From VXYL01 sp965200375 (lineage in GTDB: Bacteria > Pseudomonadota > Gammaproteobacteria > Pseudomonadales > Azotimanducaceae): a stretch of DNA of 64,000 nucleotides. The stretch spans positions 3,410,001 to 3,474,000 of the forward strand of contig OZ241353.1 in the NCBI GenBank assembly GCA_965200375.1, written 5' to 3'. Positions 1-10,691 of the stretch are shown here, piece by piece (position 1 is the stretch's first letter; the number at the start of each line of letters is the position of its first letter). The position numbers were made by a program, and so were the translations under genes. Under the pieces are notes generated by a model. It searched no databases and was not told the DNA's origin. It was given only the letters and a program-made list of their open reading frames with translations.

Positions 1-2802
1 GCCTCGATCTGCGTCCGTTCGGTCTCGTCCACGGCGGGCACGGCCAGGGCCACCTCGCCCCGATTCAGCGACATGTAGGACGCAAGCCACAGTCGCGCCG
101 GCGGTGCCCGGGCCACCAGCCCCAGCTCCACGGACGCATGGCCGGGAATCCGCACCGGCCCGGTGCTGTCGGTGCGCTCGCGCTCTTCGTCCGGGCGCAG
201 GTAGGCCAGCTGCACGAGGCCAGGCACCGGCTCGTCGTTGCGCACATGAACGCTCAGCTGGTAGCGGGGCTGGCCCTCGTCGTCGTCGGCCAAGCGTACG
301 ACACGCGGTTCCGCCACCAGGAATCCCGGCAGGGCGGCGTCGTGCAGCCAGTCGCCGAGCAGCCCGTTCAAGTCGACGCCGACGGCGCTCGCGGCCGCCT
401 CGAAGTCGGCGACCGAGAAGTTGCCGCCCATGTGGCGAGTGCGCAGTTCCGCCAGCAGGGCCGCGACCTGCTCGCGGCCGAGGCCGTCGACGATGGCCTC
501 GGCGATGGCCGGCACCTTGAGCCACAGCACGGCGACCGCCAACTCCGCGTCGCTGGTGTCCAGGTCCGCCAGTGCCGCACCTAGGGCACGGTTCCACACC
601 GAGGGCTGATTGGTGGCACCGTCATGGACGCTGGCGACGATGCTCCCTCCTTGGCGTCGGAAGCCGCCGAACGCGCTCGTGACCGCCCGCTGGAACAGCG
701 CGCCCATCTGCGCGCCGTCGCCGTAGTCGTGTGCCGAGAAGTAGCTGCCGCGCTGCTGCGCGATCAGCTGCACCGCCAGTTCGTGGGTCAGGAAGTCCAT
801 GGCGACCGCGCCCTCGCCGCGGGCGCCGGTCAGAAAACCGAAGGCGTTGCCAACGGCGCCGTGAAGCGGATTGCCGCCGGCGACGTCGTTGGCGAAGAAG
901 TCCGCCAGGACGTAGCGCTTGCCGGCGGCAACCCCGCCTTCCCAGTCCTCGAAGTCCTCCGTGTCCGACAACCGGAGTCCGAACCGCGAGGTCGGGAACC
1001 CGTACTCCCGCAGCAGCGCGACGCCAGGCAGCGCCTGCACCGACCCGAGGCGCCAGCCGCCGCCGAACGTCCGCAACGTCGCCGGCACTTCCGCCAAGGT
1101 GAACGCTTCATAGGGATAGCCGAGGCCAAGCCGCTCCGCCTCGGCGAGAAGTTCCGCGGCGCTCTTCCGAATCTCTTCTGCGGCGTCCGCGAAGAAGGCG
1201 GCGTTGTGCAGGTGCTTCGGATGCAACAGCAGCTCGAGTTCCACGCCGTTCGCGGTCAACGCGCGACGCTCGAAGGCCGCGGCGATCAACGCCACCTCCG
1301 GCAGCGGCGCCGGGGGACGATAGCTGAACGCCCCGCCTTCGCCGCGGCGCTTGCCAGGCCCCGCGACCAGCCAGTCTGGCGGCACCTCGACCGCGAGCTG
1401 CAGCGTGAAGTAGTCCCGCCCGTAGTTGGCGGCCTGCTCCCGGCCTACGGCGGCCCCCGGCATCGGCAGCCAGTAGGTGCCCGGCATCAGGGCAACGAAG
1501 CGCGTCTCGAAGATGCCAGCCTCGCTGCCGAGGAGCAGGACATTGCTGTCGTTCCCCGACGCCAGCTGGGGCTGCACCACGCCGTCCAAGTACGCGAATG
1601 CCGGGTCCGGCACCCCTTCGGCGACGATGGAAAGCGCGAGTTCCTCGCCGCGGGCCGTCGCCGGCAAAGACACGGTGAGCAAGCCCTGGCCGTGCTCGAA
1701 CTCCGCGTCCGCGCCGTCCACGCGCAACGCCGTCACCGTCATGCCCGGATTGAAGCTGAACGCCGCCTTCGCCAGCGCCTGGGGAGGCGCCGCCAAGCGG
1801 TATGCCAAGTCCAGCGAGAGCCGTTCGCCCGGGTCCACGACAACGCTTCCCGCTATTCCCAAGACGTCGAGCCGCGGCGCGCCCTGGTTGGCCTCGTGAA
1901 CGGCCAGCCACCGTTCCTGCTCCATCCTCGCCGCCACCGCCGGCCAGGCGATGGCGCCGAGCACCGCGCCGCCAAGCAGCAGCAAGCCGACGCCGAGGCC
2001 GATGCCTTGGACCGCCGGCCGGTCGTCCCGCCGCGTGTGGACCGTGGCGCCGAGGAACAGGAAGCCACCGGCCAAGAGCAGCATGGCCAGCCGCTGAAGA
2101 GCACCCTGGCCATCGACGAAGTGCGGCAGCAGGTCCGAAGCGAGGTTGGCGGGTACGCTGTGAATAGGCAGCAAATACAATGGCGTGCGTAAGAACAACC
2201 AGACATAGCCGGCAAACAGGGCCAGCGCCGCCAGCACCACCAGAAGTCGATTGCGCAGCGCGGCTGCCAGGAACAGCACCACCGCGCCCCACAACGCCAG
2301 GGTCACTGGCGCATCGAGCAGCAGGAACGCCAGGATGGACGCCGGCTCCACCGGCTGGCCAACGCGCCAGTCGAGGGCCACGGCAAGCGCTCCGACGCCC
2401 TGCACCAGCGCCACCCACACCGCCAGCGGCAGCCAGACAACGAACATCAGTCCCGCCAGCCGCCCAAACAGCAGCGTGAAGTTGTCGCCGGGGCGCGAGT
2501 CCAGCACCTCGGCCATGTGTTCGCGCAGATCCCGTGCTCGGATGTCGAACGCGAGGAAAACCAGCGCGACGACCAGAATGGCGTTGGCGAAAATGCCGAG
2601 GGACGCCAGCAGAAAGCGGGCATTGATGAAACCGAGCGTCGCCGAAAAACCGGAGACCATGCCGTGAATGACCGTGTAGTACAGGTAGGCGCCGATGCCG
2701 ATAAGCAGTGCCAAGGACGCGAACAGCCAAGTGCGGGCCAGACGCCGCGCACTGCGCGCCTCGGCACTGGCCACTGCCAGCGCCTCGCGCAGCTGGGCGA
2801 TC

Positions 2803-2810
<8 letters not shown>
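1..2810 (-). CDS. ABC-2 type permease fused to an M1 aminopeptidase-like domain (C-terminus cut by window edge)
   Basis: About 936 residues are visible; the reading frame is open to the window edge. The N-terminal third has several hydrophobic membrane segments, beginning about residue 25, typical of ABC-2 exporter permeases. The rest resembles the periplasmic gluzincin (M1) domain known in permease/aminopeptidase fusions. The zinc-site helix reads THELAVQL around residues 675-682. The HExxH motif therefore has Val at the second His position, and I see no NEG-type second glutamate downstream, so peptidase activity is doubtful. The start ATG overlaps the stop of the ATPase gene by 8 bases, showing translational coupling. 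Role inferred: export or surface processing of an unknown substrate. Confidence 0.8.
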
Positions 2811-3777
<967 letters not shown>

Positions 3778-3854
3778 CTCTCGCCCATCGCGTTGCCTGC
3801 CCCCGCTCGCGTTGGCGAACCCGCGCCGCTGGCCTGCGCATGACAAGTAGAAGC

Positions 3855-3930
3855 TGGCGTCCCCTAGGGGAGTCGAACCCCTGTTGCCGGGATGAAAACC
3901 CGAAGTCCTAGGCCACTAGACGAAGGGGAC
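3855..3930 (-). tRNA. tRNA-Glu (anticodon TTC)
   Basis: The minus strand folds into a 76-nt cloverleaf with encoded CCA. The acceptor stem pairs GTCCCCT with AGGGGAC, the anticodon loop is TTTTCAT giving anticodon TTC, and the T-arm has GTTCGACTC. The sequence is very close to the standard bacterial tRNA-Glu. It lies alone between the ABC operon and an intergenic repeat, with its own promoter just upstream. Confidence 0.97.
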
Positions 3931-3949
3931 GGCGCATCGAAGAGCACGC

Positions 3950-3978
3950 AACATACAGCGTTGCGCGTTCCGGCGCAA
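3950..3978 (-). promoter_or_regulatory. Predicted sigma-70 promoter of tRNA-Glu
   Basis: On the minus strand, TTGCGC (3973-3978) and TATGTT (3950-3955) are separated by exactly 17 bases, and the -10 ends 20 bases before the tRNA 5' end. An 8-bp perfect inverted repeat (CGTTGCGC / GCGCAACG) overlaps the -35 and spacer. Spacing and location fit a stable-RNA promoter. Prediction by eye only. Confidence 0.6.
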
Positions 3979-4147
3979 CGCGAATCGCGAACGGCGGAAG
4001 CTGTTGTCGACGCAAAGCAGAAAATGCCCCTTCCGCCCTGCTACGAATCGTCGGCCCGGCGTCCGGACGGCGTCTGCCCTGGGCGCCGGCTACTCGCCCG
4101 CATGAAAGAACCTGTGCCGCCTACATCGTCTCCCTTGCACGCTCCGC

Positions 4148-4320
4148 CTAGTGGTTTCATTCCGAATTGACGCGGCAAACGGCGCACCCGTCCGGCATTG
4201 CTTCGGCACACGCCATGCGAGGATGTGCGTCCCCCCGCCAACTCGATGGGCTGGCGCACTTCCACGGCGTGAGTTCGCCGGCGATCGTCGTCAGATCGAA
4301 ACCATCGGCTCGCCTGGCCT
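4148..4320 (+). repeat. Diverged copy of the CTAG-bounded dispersed element
   Basis: The segment begins CTAGTGG, then has TTCCGAATTGAC, GGCAAACGGC and GAGGATGTGCG in the same order and spacing as the clear copies at 53788-53950 and 22568-22732 (the latter inverted). Its right end is eroded: a CGTC..TCGAAA stretch lies near 4285-4305 but no clean CTAG follows. It fills most of the gap between tRNA-Glu and the acyl-CoA dehydrogenase gene. I see no gene in 3979-4357. Confidence 0.6.
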
Positions 4321-4357
4321 GGCTATTCGCAGGCCGTTCTGACGTTCCCGACGGCCT

Positions 4358-5536
4358 TCACGCGAACGCTTGGATCCCCGTCTGCGCCCGCCCCAGGATC
4401 AGCGCGTGGATGTCGTGGGTGCCCTCGTAGGTGTTCACGGTCTCGAGATTCATCATGTGGCGGATCACGTGGTATTCGTCCGAAATGCCGTTGCCGCCGT
4501 GCATGTCCCTGGCTTGGCGGGCGATGTCCAGCGCCTTGCCGGCGTTGTTGCGCTTGAGCAGGGAGATGCTCTCCACCGGCAGCCTGCCCTCGTCGAGCAG
4601 CCGCCCCATGCGCAGGCAGCCCTGCAGCCCGAGAGCGATCTCCGTCTGCATGTCCGCGAGTTTCTTCTGCACCAGCTGGTTGGCCGCCAGCGGGCGTCCG
4701 AACTGCATTCGGTCCAGCGTGTACTGCCGGGCCGCATGCCAGCAGAACTCGGCAGCGCCCATCGCGCCCCAGGCGATGCCGTAGCGGGCCCGGTTGAGGC
4801 AGCCGAAGGGACCGCCCAGGCCGCTCGCGCCGGGCAGGAGATTGGCGGCTGGAACAAGCGCGTTGTCCAGCGCGATCCGGCCGGTCGCCGAGGTCCGCAA
4901 GCTCATTTTGCCCTCGATGCTGGGCGTTGCGAAGCCGGCCGTGCCGCGCTCCACAACGAAGCCGCGGATGCGCCCGTCGAGCTTGGCCCACACCACGGCC
5001 ACGTCGGCGATGGGGGCGTTGGTGATCCACGTCTTGGCGCCGCTCAGCAGATAGCCGTCGCCGGCCTCCACCGCCTTCGTTTCCATGCTGCCGGGATCCG
5101 AGCCGTGGTCCGGTTCCGTGAGGCCGAAGCAGCCTACCCACTCGCCCCGGGCGAGCTTCGGCAGGTACCTGGCCCGCTGTTCCTCGGTGCCGTAGGCGTG
5201 AATCGGGTGCATCACCAGCGACGACTGCACGCTCAAGGCGGAGCGGTAGCCGGAGTCCACGCGCTCCACTTCCCGCGCCATCAGGCCGTAGGCCACGTAG
5301 CTGGCTTCGGCGCAGCCGTACTTGGCCGGCAGCGTGGCGCCGAGCATGCCGAGTTCCCCCATCTCGCTGAGGATCTCTCGATCGAAGCGCTCGTCGCGGT
5401 TGGCGGCCGTCACCCGCGGCAGCAGCTTCTGCTGGGCGTACTCGCGCACGGTATCCTGGACAAGGCGTTCGTCCGCTGCGAGCTGCGCGTCGAACAGCAG
5501 CGGGTCCTCCCACGCGAAGGGCGCGTCTTCCGCCAT
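4358..5536 (-). CDS. gcdH: Glutaryl-CoA dehydrogenase
   Basis: This 392-residue flavoprotein belongs to the acyl-CoA dehydrogenase family, which oxidises acyl-CoA with FAD and passes electrons to ETF. The glutaryl-CoA subfamily oxidises and decarboxylates glutaryl-CoA to crotonyl-CoA in lysine, tryptophan and aromatic catabolism. The call rests on FGLTEPDHGSDPGSM in the flavin-binding middle domain, KTWITNAPIADVAVVWAK, and the C-terminal NTYEGTHDIHALILGRAQTG, which carries the catalytic glutamate near residue 371. Length matches the family. It lies 27 bases downstream of a second acyl-CoA dehydrogenase gene in the same direction, so the two are probably one transcript. Alternative: a related short-chain dehydrogenase, but the C-terminal motif is distinctive. 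Confidence 0.9.
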   Translation of the reverse strand: MAEDAPFAWEDPLLFDAQLAADERLVQDTVREYAQQKLLPRVTAANRDERFDREILSEMGELGMLGATLPAKYGCAEASYVAYGLMAREVERVDSGYRSALSVQSSLVMHPIHAYGTEEQRARYLPKLARGEWVGCFGLTEPDHGSDPGSMETKAVEAGDGYLLSGAKTWITNAPIADVAVVWAKLDGRIRGFVVERGTAGFATPSIEGKMSLRTSATGRIALDNALVPAANLLPGASGLGGPFGCLNRARYGIAWGAMGAAEFCWHAARQYTLDRMQFGRPLAANQLVQKKLADMQTEIALGLQGCLRMGRLLDEGRLPVESISLLKRNNAGKALDIARQARDMHGGNGISDEYHVIRHMMNLETVNTYEGTHDIHALILGRAQTGIQAFA

Positions 5537-5563
5537 CTGAACCCGGTCCTCGCTGCTTCGTTC

Positions 5564-6733
5564 CTAGTCCGGCAGCCCCAGCACTCGCTTGGCGACGATG
5601 TTGAGCTGGACCTCGTTGCTGCCGCCGGCGATGGAGCCGGCCTTGCCGGCCAGCCAGGCGCGGGTCATGGCCAGTTCCGGGGCCGCGAACCCGCTGCCTT
5701 CCCAGCCGACGCCCTGGGTGCCAAGCAGCGCCATTTGCAGCTCCGCCCGCTGCTTGCGCAGGTTGGCGCCCGCGTATTTGAAGATGGAAGTCGCGGCGCC
5801 GGGCGTGGCGCCGGCGGATTCCTCCACCGTACGCTGCTGCGTCAGCTGGAACGCGCGGGCATCCATGTAGTGGCGAGCGATCGCGGCGCGCAGCGCCGGC
5901 GGTTCGATGCGGCCCTCGGCGGCGCCTTGGCCGGCGTAGCTGCGGGCCAAGGCGTGCAGCTCGGCGCCGGTTTCCCGATTCTCGCCGCTCGCCAGCATGG
6001 CAATGCCGGAACGCTCGTGCTGCAGCAGGCGCTTGGCCACCGTCCAGCCCTTGTTCAGGCCGCCCACCAGGTCCGCCTTCTGGGCGATGGCGTCGTCGAA
6101 GAAGGTCTCGCAGAAGGGGGAGGCCCCGGAGATCAGGCGTATCCGGCGTACCGTGACGCCGGGCTGGTCCATGGCGAACAGGACGAAGCTGATGCCCTCG
6201 TGCTTGGGCGCGTCCGGGGCCGTGCGCACCAGGCAGAATATCCAGTCCGCGTTGTAGGCGCCGGACGTCCAGATCTTCTGGCCGTTCACCACGAAGTGGT
6301 CGCCGTGGTCCTCGGCGCGGGTTCGCAGCGACGCGAGGTCCGACCCGGAACCCGGTTCCGAGTAGCCCTGGCACCACCACACCTCCCCCCTGGCAATGCG
6401 CGGCAGGTGCCGGGACTTCTGATCGTCGGTGCCATGTTCGAGCAGCGTCGGGCCGATCATCGCCGTGCCCATGCCCGCGACCGGCGCTCGAATCCGCAAC
6501 CGCCGCATCTCCTCGAGCAGCACCAGGTAGCGGGCCTTGTCGAGCCCGGCGCCGCCGTAGTCCTCCGGCCAGGTGGGCACCGTGAAGCCCCGCTCCGCGC
6601 ACCGCTCCAGCCACAGGCGCTGGTCCGCCGTCATCGGCGCCTTGGTGCCGCCGCCGGGCACTTCCCCCGGGCCACGGCAACTCCCGGGGCAGTTCCCGTC
6701 CAGCCACTGGCGGACCTCGCTGCGAAAGGACAT
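5564..6733 (-). CDS. Acyl-CoA dehydrogenase family protein
   Basis: This 389-residue protein has the acyl-CoA dehydrogenase layout: an N-terminal helical domain, a flavin-binding segment with WWCQGYSEPGSGSDLASL, KIWTSGAYNADWIFCLVRT, and a C-terminal helical domain ending GSNEVQLNIVAKRVLGLPD. The substitution pattern is that of the large FadE/PimC-like dehydrogenases of saturated or branched acyl-CoAs; the substrate cannot be read from sequence. The start is ATG 6733 because GGAGG lies 8 bases upstream. It probably heads an operon with gcdH, and is divergent from the TonB-dependent receptor gene with only 76 bases between them, implying a shared regulatory region. Confidence 0.9.
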   Translation of the reverse strand: MSFRSEVRQWLDGNCPGSCRGPGEVPGGGTKAPMTADQRLWLERCAERGFTVPTWPEDYGGAGLDKARYLVLLEEMRRLRIRAPVAGMGTAMIGPTLLEHGTDDQKSRHLPRIARGEVWWCQGYSEPGSGSDLASLRTRAEDHGDHFVVNGQKIWTSGAYNADWIFCLVRTAPDAPKHEGISFVLFAMDQPGVTVRRIRLISGASPFCETFFDDAIAQKADLVGGLNKGWTVAKRLLQHERSGIAMLASGENRETGAELHALARSYAGQGAAEGRIEPPALRAAIARHYMDARAFQLTQQRTVEESAGATPGAATSIFKYAGANLRKQRAELQMALLGTQGVGWEGSGFAAPELAMTRAWLAGKAGSIAGGSNEVQLNIVAKRVLGLPD

Positions 6734-6809
6734 GGCGGCCTCCAACCGACTTGCGGCGGAACGTAGCACAGGCGCCCGCCCGGCACACCGGGCATGCTAT
6801 GTTCCGCTA

Positions 6810-9710
6810 ATGGCGGGGAGACCAACGGCCGCGGGCAGGCGAAGGCGCGGGGCGCTGGTCGGACGCGCCCGGCCCAAGGCGCGCGGCGACGCGCCGCTCG
6901 CCCGCCGCAAGCTGGCGCTGGCCGTGTCCGCGGCGGTGGCAGCCACGCAAGCGACGGCCAACGAGGCGGCGGCCCGCAGGGTGGAGACCATCGTCGTCAC
7001 CGCCACCAAGCGCACCGCCACGCTGCAGGAAGTGCCCATCGCCGTGCAGGCGGTCACCGCCGAGGGCCTGGACGGCCTCGGCGTCGAGACCTTCGACGAG
7101 TACATGCGCTTTCTGCCCAACGTGGCGGACGCCGGCAACGGCCCGGGCAAGAAGGAGATCTATCTGCGCGGCACCGCCACGGAGCAGTCCGGCGTCACCG
7201 TCAGCACGCAGCAAGGCTCGGCGCCTGGCGTGGCGCTGTACGTGGACGAACAGCCGGTCTCCTTCGGCGGGCGCAACCTGGACCTCTACGCCGCGGATCT
7301 GGAACGCATCGAGGTGCTCTCCGGCCCGCAAGGCACGCTGTTCGGGGCCAGTTCGCAGTCCGGCAACCTGCGTCTCATCACCCGCAAGCCGAACCCCGCC
7401 GCCTTCGGCGCCGGCTTCAACGGCCGCTACGCCGCCACCAGCGGCGGCGCGGACAGCGCCGCCGCGGACGCCTTCGTGAACCTGCCCCTGGGCGACCGGC
7501 TGGCGCTGCGCCTGGTCGCCTACAGCGACAGCCAGGGCGGATGGCTGGACAACGTGGCGGCGACCTTCACGCCGAGCGCCGAGGTGGTGGACCGGCACAG
7601 CGTCGGCTACGGGCCGCGGCTGGCGGACGCGGACGCGGTCGCCGTCGCCCGCAACGACCACTTGGTGCGAGCGAACTGGAACGAAGCAAGCTACCGCGGC
7701 GGCCGCGCCAGCGCCCTCGTGGCCATCGGCGACGACTTCGAAGCGCTGCTGCAGCACACCAGCCAAACGCTCGCCACCGAGGGCAGCTTCCTGCTCGACC
7801 CCAGCCTCGACACGCCCCACGCCACGGCCGTCTTCACGCCAGACTACAACCGCGACGCTTTCGGGCTTTCGACCTGGACCGTGAGCGGCCGCGTCGCCAA
7901 CCTGGACGTCATCTACGCCGGCGGCCGCCTCTCCCGGGAAGTGGACAGCGTCGTGGACTACACCCACTACAACGCCGGCGGCGGCTACATCACCTACTAC
8001 CTCTGCAGCGGCAACGTCTACGACGCCACCGATCCGAACAACTGCTACGACCCGACCAAGCAGTACACGGACGCCACCACCAACCACCGCGAGACCCACG
8101 AGCTGCGGCTCTCCACGGACCCCGCCAGGCGCTGGCATCTGCTGGCCGGCGCGTACTGGAACGACACCAGGAGCACCCACCTCGGGGACTTCGCCTACGC
8201 CAGCGTGAACGCGGCCTTCGCCGAGCACATCAGCAGCTACTACGACGACCGCTCCGGCGACGGCTTTCTGCTCGGCAACGCCACGCTGCCGACGCCCGGG
8301 GTCGTTTCGGCTGGGCCACGTCCGCCGCAGGTGGCCTTCTTCAACGACTACACCCGCACCGAGCAGGAGCTGGCGTTCTTCGGCGAGCTCGCCGTCGACC
8401 TGGGCGACCGCTGGCACCTCGCCTTGAGCGCCCGACGCTACGATCTGGTCTCCGGCCTGCAGGGCGCCTCCAACTTCTCCTTCGGCTGCCGCTACGGCAT
8501 CGGCCCCAACGCCAGGCGAACCGAAGACGGCCGCTGCAACGGCACGGACTTCAGCAACGACGTGACGCTGCGTCTGCGGCTGCTGGGCGAATACGCCGCC
8601 ACCGGCGACGACAGCCTGATTCTCGACGCCCGCAGCCCCAACGGCGAGGACGGCACGCCCCGGGACCTGTTCCGGGGCGGCGGCAGCAACGCCGCGACGC
8701 TGCAGGCGATCAAGAGCGGGGATCTGCGCCTGGCCGGCCTGCAGCCGGACGGCACCATCAACGAGGTGGACACCATCTTCAAGGGCACCCTCTCCTGGGA
8801 ACCCCGGGACGGCCTGCTGCTGTTCGCCACGTTCTCCGAGGGCTACCGGCCAGCGACGCTGAACCGCAACGGCGGCCAGTTCGCCAACGTGCAGACCGGC
8901 GTGTTCGCCAACTACGCCGTGCCCGCCGTGGCGCTGACGGACCATCTCGTCAACATCGAACTCGGCGTCAAGGGCGACTTTCTGGACGGGCGGCTGCGGC
9001 TGAACGCCACCGCCTACCGGACCCGCATCGAGGATCTGCAGGTTTCCCGCTACGACCCCATAAACGTGGCGTTCAACTACTTCATCGAGAACGTCGGCGA
9101 CGCCCGCACCCGGGGGCTGGACGTGGAGTTCGAACTGCTGCCGACGGCCGCGCTGACCGTATCCGGGGCCGTGAGCCTGCTCGGCACCGAGCTGACGCGG
9201 TTGAACGCCCAGCTGGCGAACGTCTCGGTGCCGGTGGGCGCCGAACTGCCCCTCGCGCCCCGGTTCGCCGGCAATCTGCGCCTGCGCTACGACTTCGCCC
9301 TGCCCCGCTTCGGGGCGGACGCCTACTTCGCCGCCAGCGTGGTGCATCGGGGCGAGAGCCTCGCTGGCATGCTCGGCAAGGCGGCGTACATGGACGACAC
9401 GCTGTTCTGGCACACCGGCCGCCGCTCCGGGCTCGGCATCCACTACGAAGGCGGCGCCTTCGGCAACATCCCCATCCCGAACGGCAGCGGCGGCCGCGAG
9501 CTGCCGCCGAGCACCCGTTTCGTGAATCCTTCCGCCACCACCCTCAACATCGCACTCGGCGCCGTCCGCGACGACTGGCGGCTGGAGCTGTTCGCGGACA
9601 ACGTCGGCAACGAAGAGGCGACGACGGTGCAGGTGGGCGGGCGCTACATGCCGGCGACCACGGAACAGCGACCGCGCAGCGTCGGCCTGCGTCTCTCGTT
9701 CGAGATCTAG
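6810..9710 (+). CDS. TonB-dependent receptor
   Basis: This is a 966-residue outer-membrane receptor. After a basic N-terminus and a probable signal sequence (hydrophobic stretch near residues 35-50) comes a TonB-box-like VETIVVTATKR, then a plug domain with VPIAVQAVTAEGL, KEIYLRGTATEQ, YVDEQPV and RIEVLSGPQGTLFGASSQSG. The remainder is a long beta-barrel with alternating aromatic strands and a C-terminal RPRSVGLRLSFEI ending in a strand, as expected for barrel assembly. The family imports siderophores, vitamins, glycans or hydrophobic carbon sources; this VTATKR-type receptor is of the kind expanded in degraders of complex organics. No clear ribosome-binding site precedes ATG 6810, so the exact start is uncertain. 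A phosphotriesterase-family gene follows 23 bases later, suggesting joint uptake and degradation. Confidence 0.93.
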   Translation: MAGRPTAAGRRRRGALVGRARPKARGDAPLARRKLALAVSAAVAATQATANEAAARRVETIVVTATKRTATLQEVPIAVQAVTAEGLDGLGVETFDEYMRFLPNVADAGNGPGKKEIYLRGTATEQSGVTVSTQQGSAPGVALYVDEQPVSFGGRNLDLYAADLERIEVLSGPQGTLFGASSQSGNLRLITRKPNPAAFGAGFNGRYAATSGGADSAAADAFVNLPLGDRLALRLVAYSDSQGGWLDNVAATFTPSAEVVDRHSVGYGPRLADADAVAVARNDHLVRANWNEASYRGGRASALVAIGDDFEALLQHTSQTLATEGSFLLDPSLDTPHATAVFTPDYNRDAFGLSTWTVSGRVANLDVIYAGGRLSREVDSVVDYTHYNAGGGYITYYLCSGNVYDATDPNNCYDPTKQYTDATTNHRETHELRLSTDPARRWHLLAGAYWNDTRSTHLGDFAYASVNAAFAEHISSYYDDRSGDGFLLGNATLPTPGVVSAGPRPPQVAFFNDYTRTEQELAFFGELAVDLGDRWHLALSARRYDLVSGLQGASNFSFGCRYGIGPNARRTEDGRCNGTDFSNDVTLRLRLLGEYAATGDDSLILDARSPNGEDGTPRDLFRGGGSNAATLQAIKSGDLRLAGLQPDGTINEVDTIFKGTLSWEPRDGLLLFATFSEGYRPATLNRNGGQFANVQTGVFANYAVPAVALTDHLVNIELGVKGDFLDGRLRLNATAYRTRIEDLQVSRYDPINVAFNYFIENVGDARTRGLDVEFELLPTAALTVSGAVSLLGTELTRLNAQLANVSVPVGAELPLAPRFAGNLRLRYDFALPRFGADAYFAASVVHRGESLAGMLGKAAYMDDTLFWHTGRRSGLGIHYEGGAFGNIPIPNGSGGRELPPSTRFVNPSATTLNIALGAVRDDWRLELFADNVGNEEATTVQVGGRYMPATTEQRPRSVGLRLSFEI

Positions 9711-9733
9711 CCAGACCCCCGAAGCACGAGAAC

Positions 9734-10684
9734 ATGATGATCAACTCCGTCACCGGCCCCATCGCCGCCGACCAGCTGGGCTTCACGCTGATGCACGAGC
9801 ATGTGATGGTGAGCGCCCCGGGCATGTACCGCAGCTACCCGGACCTGCTCGGCCCCAACCGCGAGCAGCGCGCCATCGACGCGCTGAAGGAGGCCAAGGC
9901 CGCCGGCATCGACACCTTCGTGGACGCCACCACCTTCGATCTCGGCCGGGACCCCCAGCTGCTGCGAACCGTATCCGCCGCCTCCGGCGTACAGATCGTG
10001 AACGTCACCGGCTGGTGGCTGGACGTGCCCCGCTTCATCCGCAACGTCTCCCCCAACCAGCTCGCCCGGGAGTTCGTGCGCGACATAGAAACCGGCTTTC
10101 GCGGCACGGACGTGAAGGCCGGGGGGCTCAAGTGCGCGGCGGACTTCGAAGGCGTGACGCCGGAGCTCGAAATCATGAATCGCGCCGTCGCCCGCGCCCA
10201 CAACGAAACCGGCGTGCCGATCATGGTCCACTCCTACCCCACCGGCCAGGTGGCCCGCCGCCAGATCGCCATCTTCAAGGAGGAAGGCGTGGACCTGGAG
10301 CGCGTGAAGATCGACCACTCCAACGACACCACGGACACCGAGTATCTCAAGTGGATACTCGACCAGGGCTGCTTCCTGGGCTTGGACCGCTACCCCGGCC
10401 ACCTGGTCAGCCCGCACATGCGCACCCGCACCATGAAGGCGCTGATGGACGCTGGCTACGGCGAACGGCTATGCCCGGCCCACGACTGCATCTGCCTGCA
10501 CATCCTCAACGAACGCGCCGACGGCACGCTGCCGGAGGAACACGCCTTGGCGCTGCGCAACCCGGACGGCTACCTGTACATGCACCGCCACGTCATCCCC
10601 GAGCTCCGGGAGCTGGGCGCCAGCGATGCCGACGTGGAGATGCTGTTCGTGGACAACCCGCAACGGTTCTTCGCCGGCGGGTAG
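9734..10684 (+). CDS. Phosphotriesterase-family metal-dependent hydrolase
   Basis: The 316-residue protein belongs to the amidohydrolase superfamily (phosphotriesterase/lactonase branch). Metal-site residues are in place: HEH at residues 21-23, the likely carboxylated lysine K133 in GGLKCAADFEG, H166 in MVHSYPTG, H195 in IDHSNDT and D251 in CPAHDC. Known members hydrolyse lactones or phosphotriesters; which applies here cannot be told. The gene starts 23 bases after the TonB-dependent receptor and is probably co-transcribed, which favours a role in degrading the imported compound. It converges on the alpha/beta-hydrolase gene with an 8-base gap. Confidence 0.88.
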   Translation: MMINSVTGPIAADQLGFTLMHEHVMVSAPGMYRSYPDLLGPNREQRAIDALKEAKAAGIDTFVDATTFDLGRDPQLLRTVSAASGVQIVNVTGWWLDVPRFIRNVSPNQLAREFVRDIETGFRGTDVKAGGLKCAADFEGVTPELEIMNRAVARAHNETGVPIMVHSYPTGQVARRQIAIFKEEGVDLERVKIDHSNDTTDTEYLKWILDQGCFLGLDRYPGHLVSPHMRTRTMKALMDAGYGERLCPAHDCICLHILNERADGTLPEEHALALRNPDGYLYMHRHVIPELRELGASDADVEMLFVDNPQRFFAGG

Positions 10685-10691
10685 GCGGCCG

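Noticed and set aside
6807..9443. Long minus-strand frame opposite the TonB-dependent receptor
   Set aside because: Val/Gly/Gln-rich shadow of a clear beta-barrel gene.
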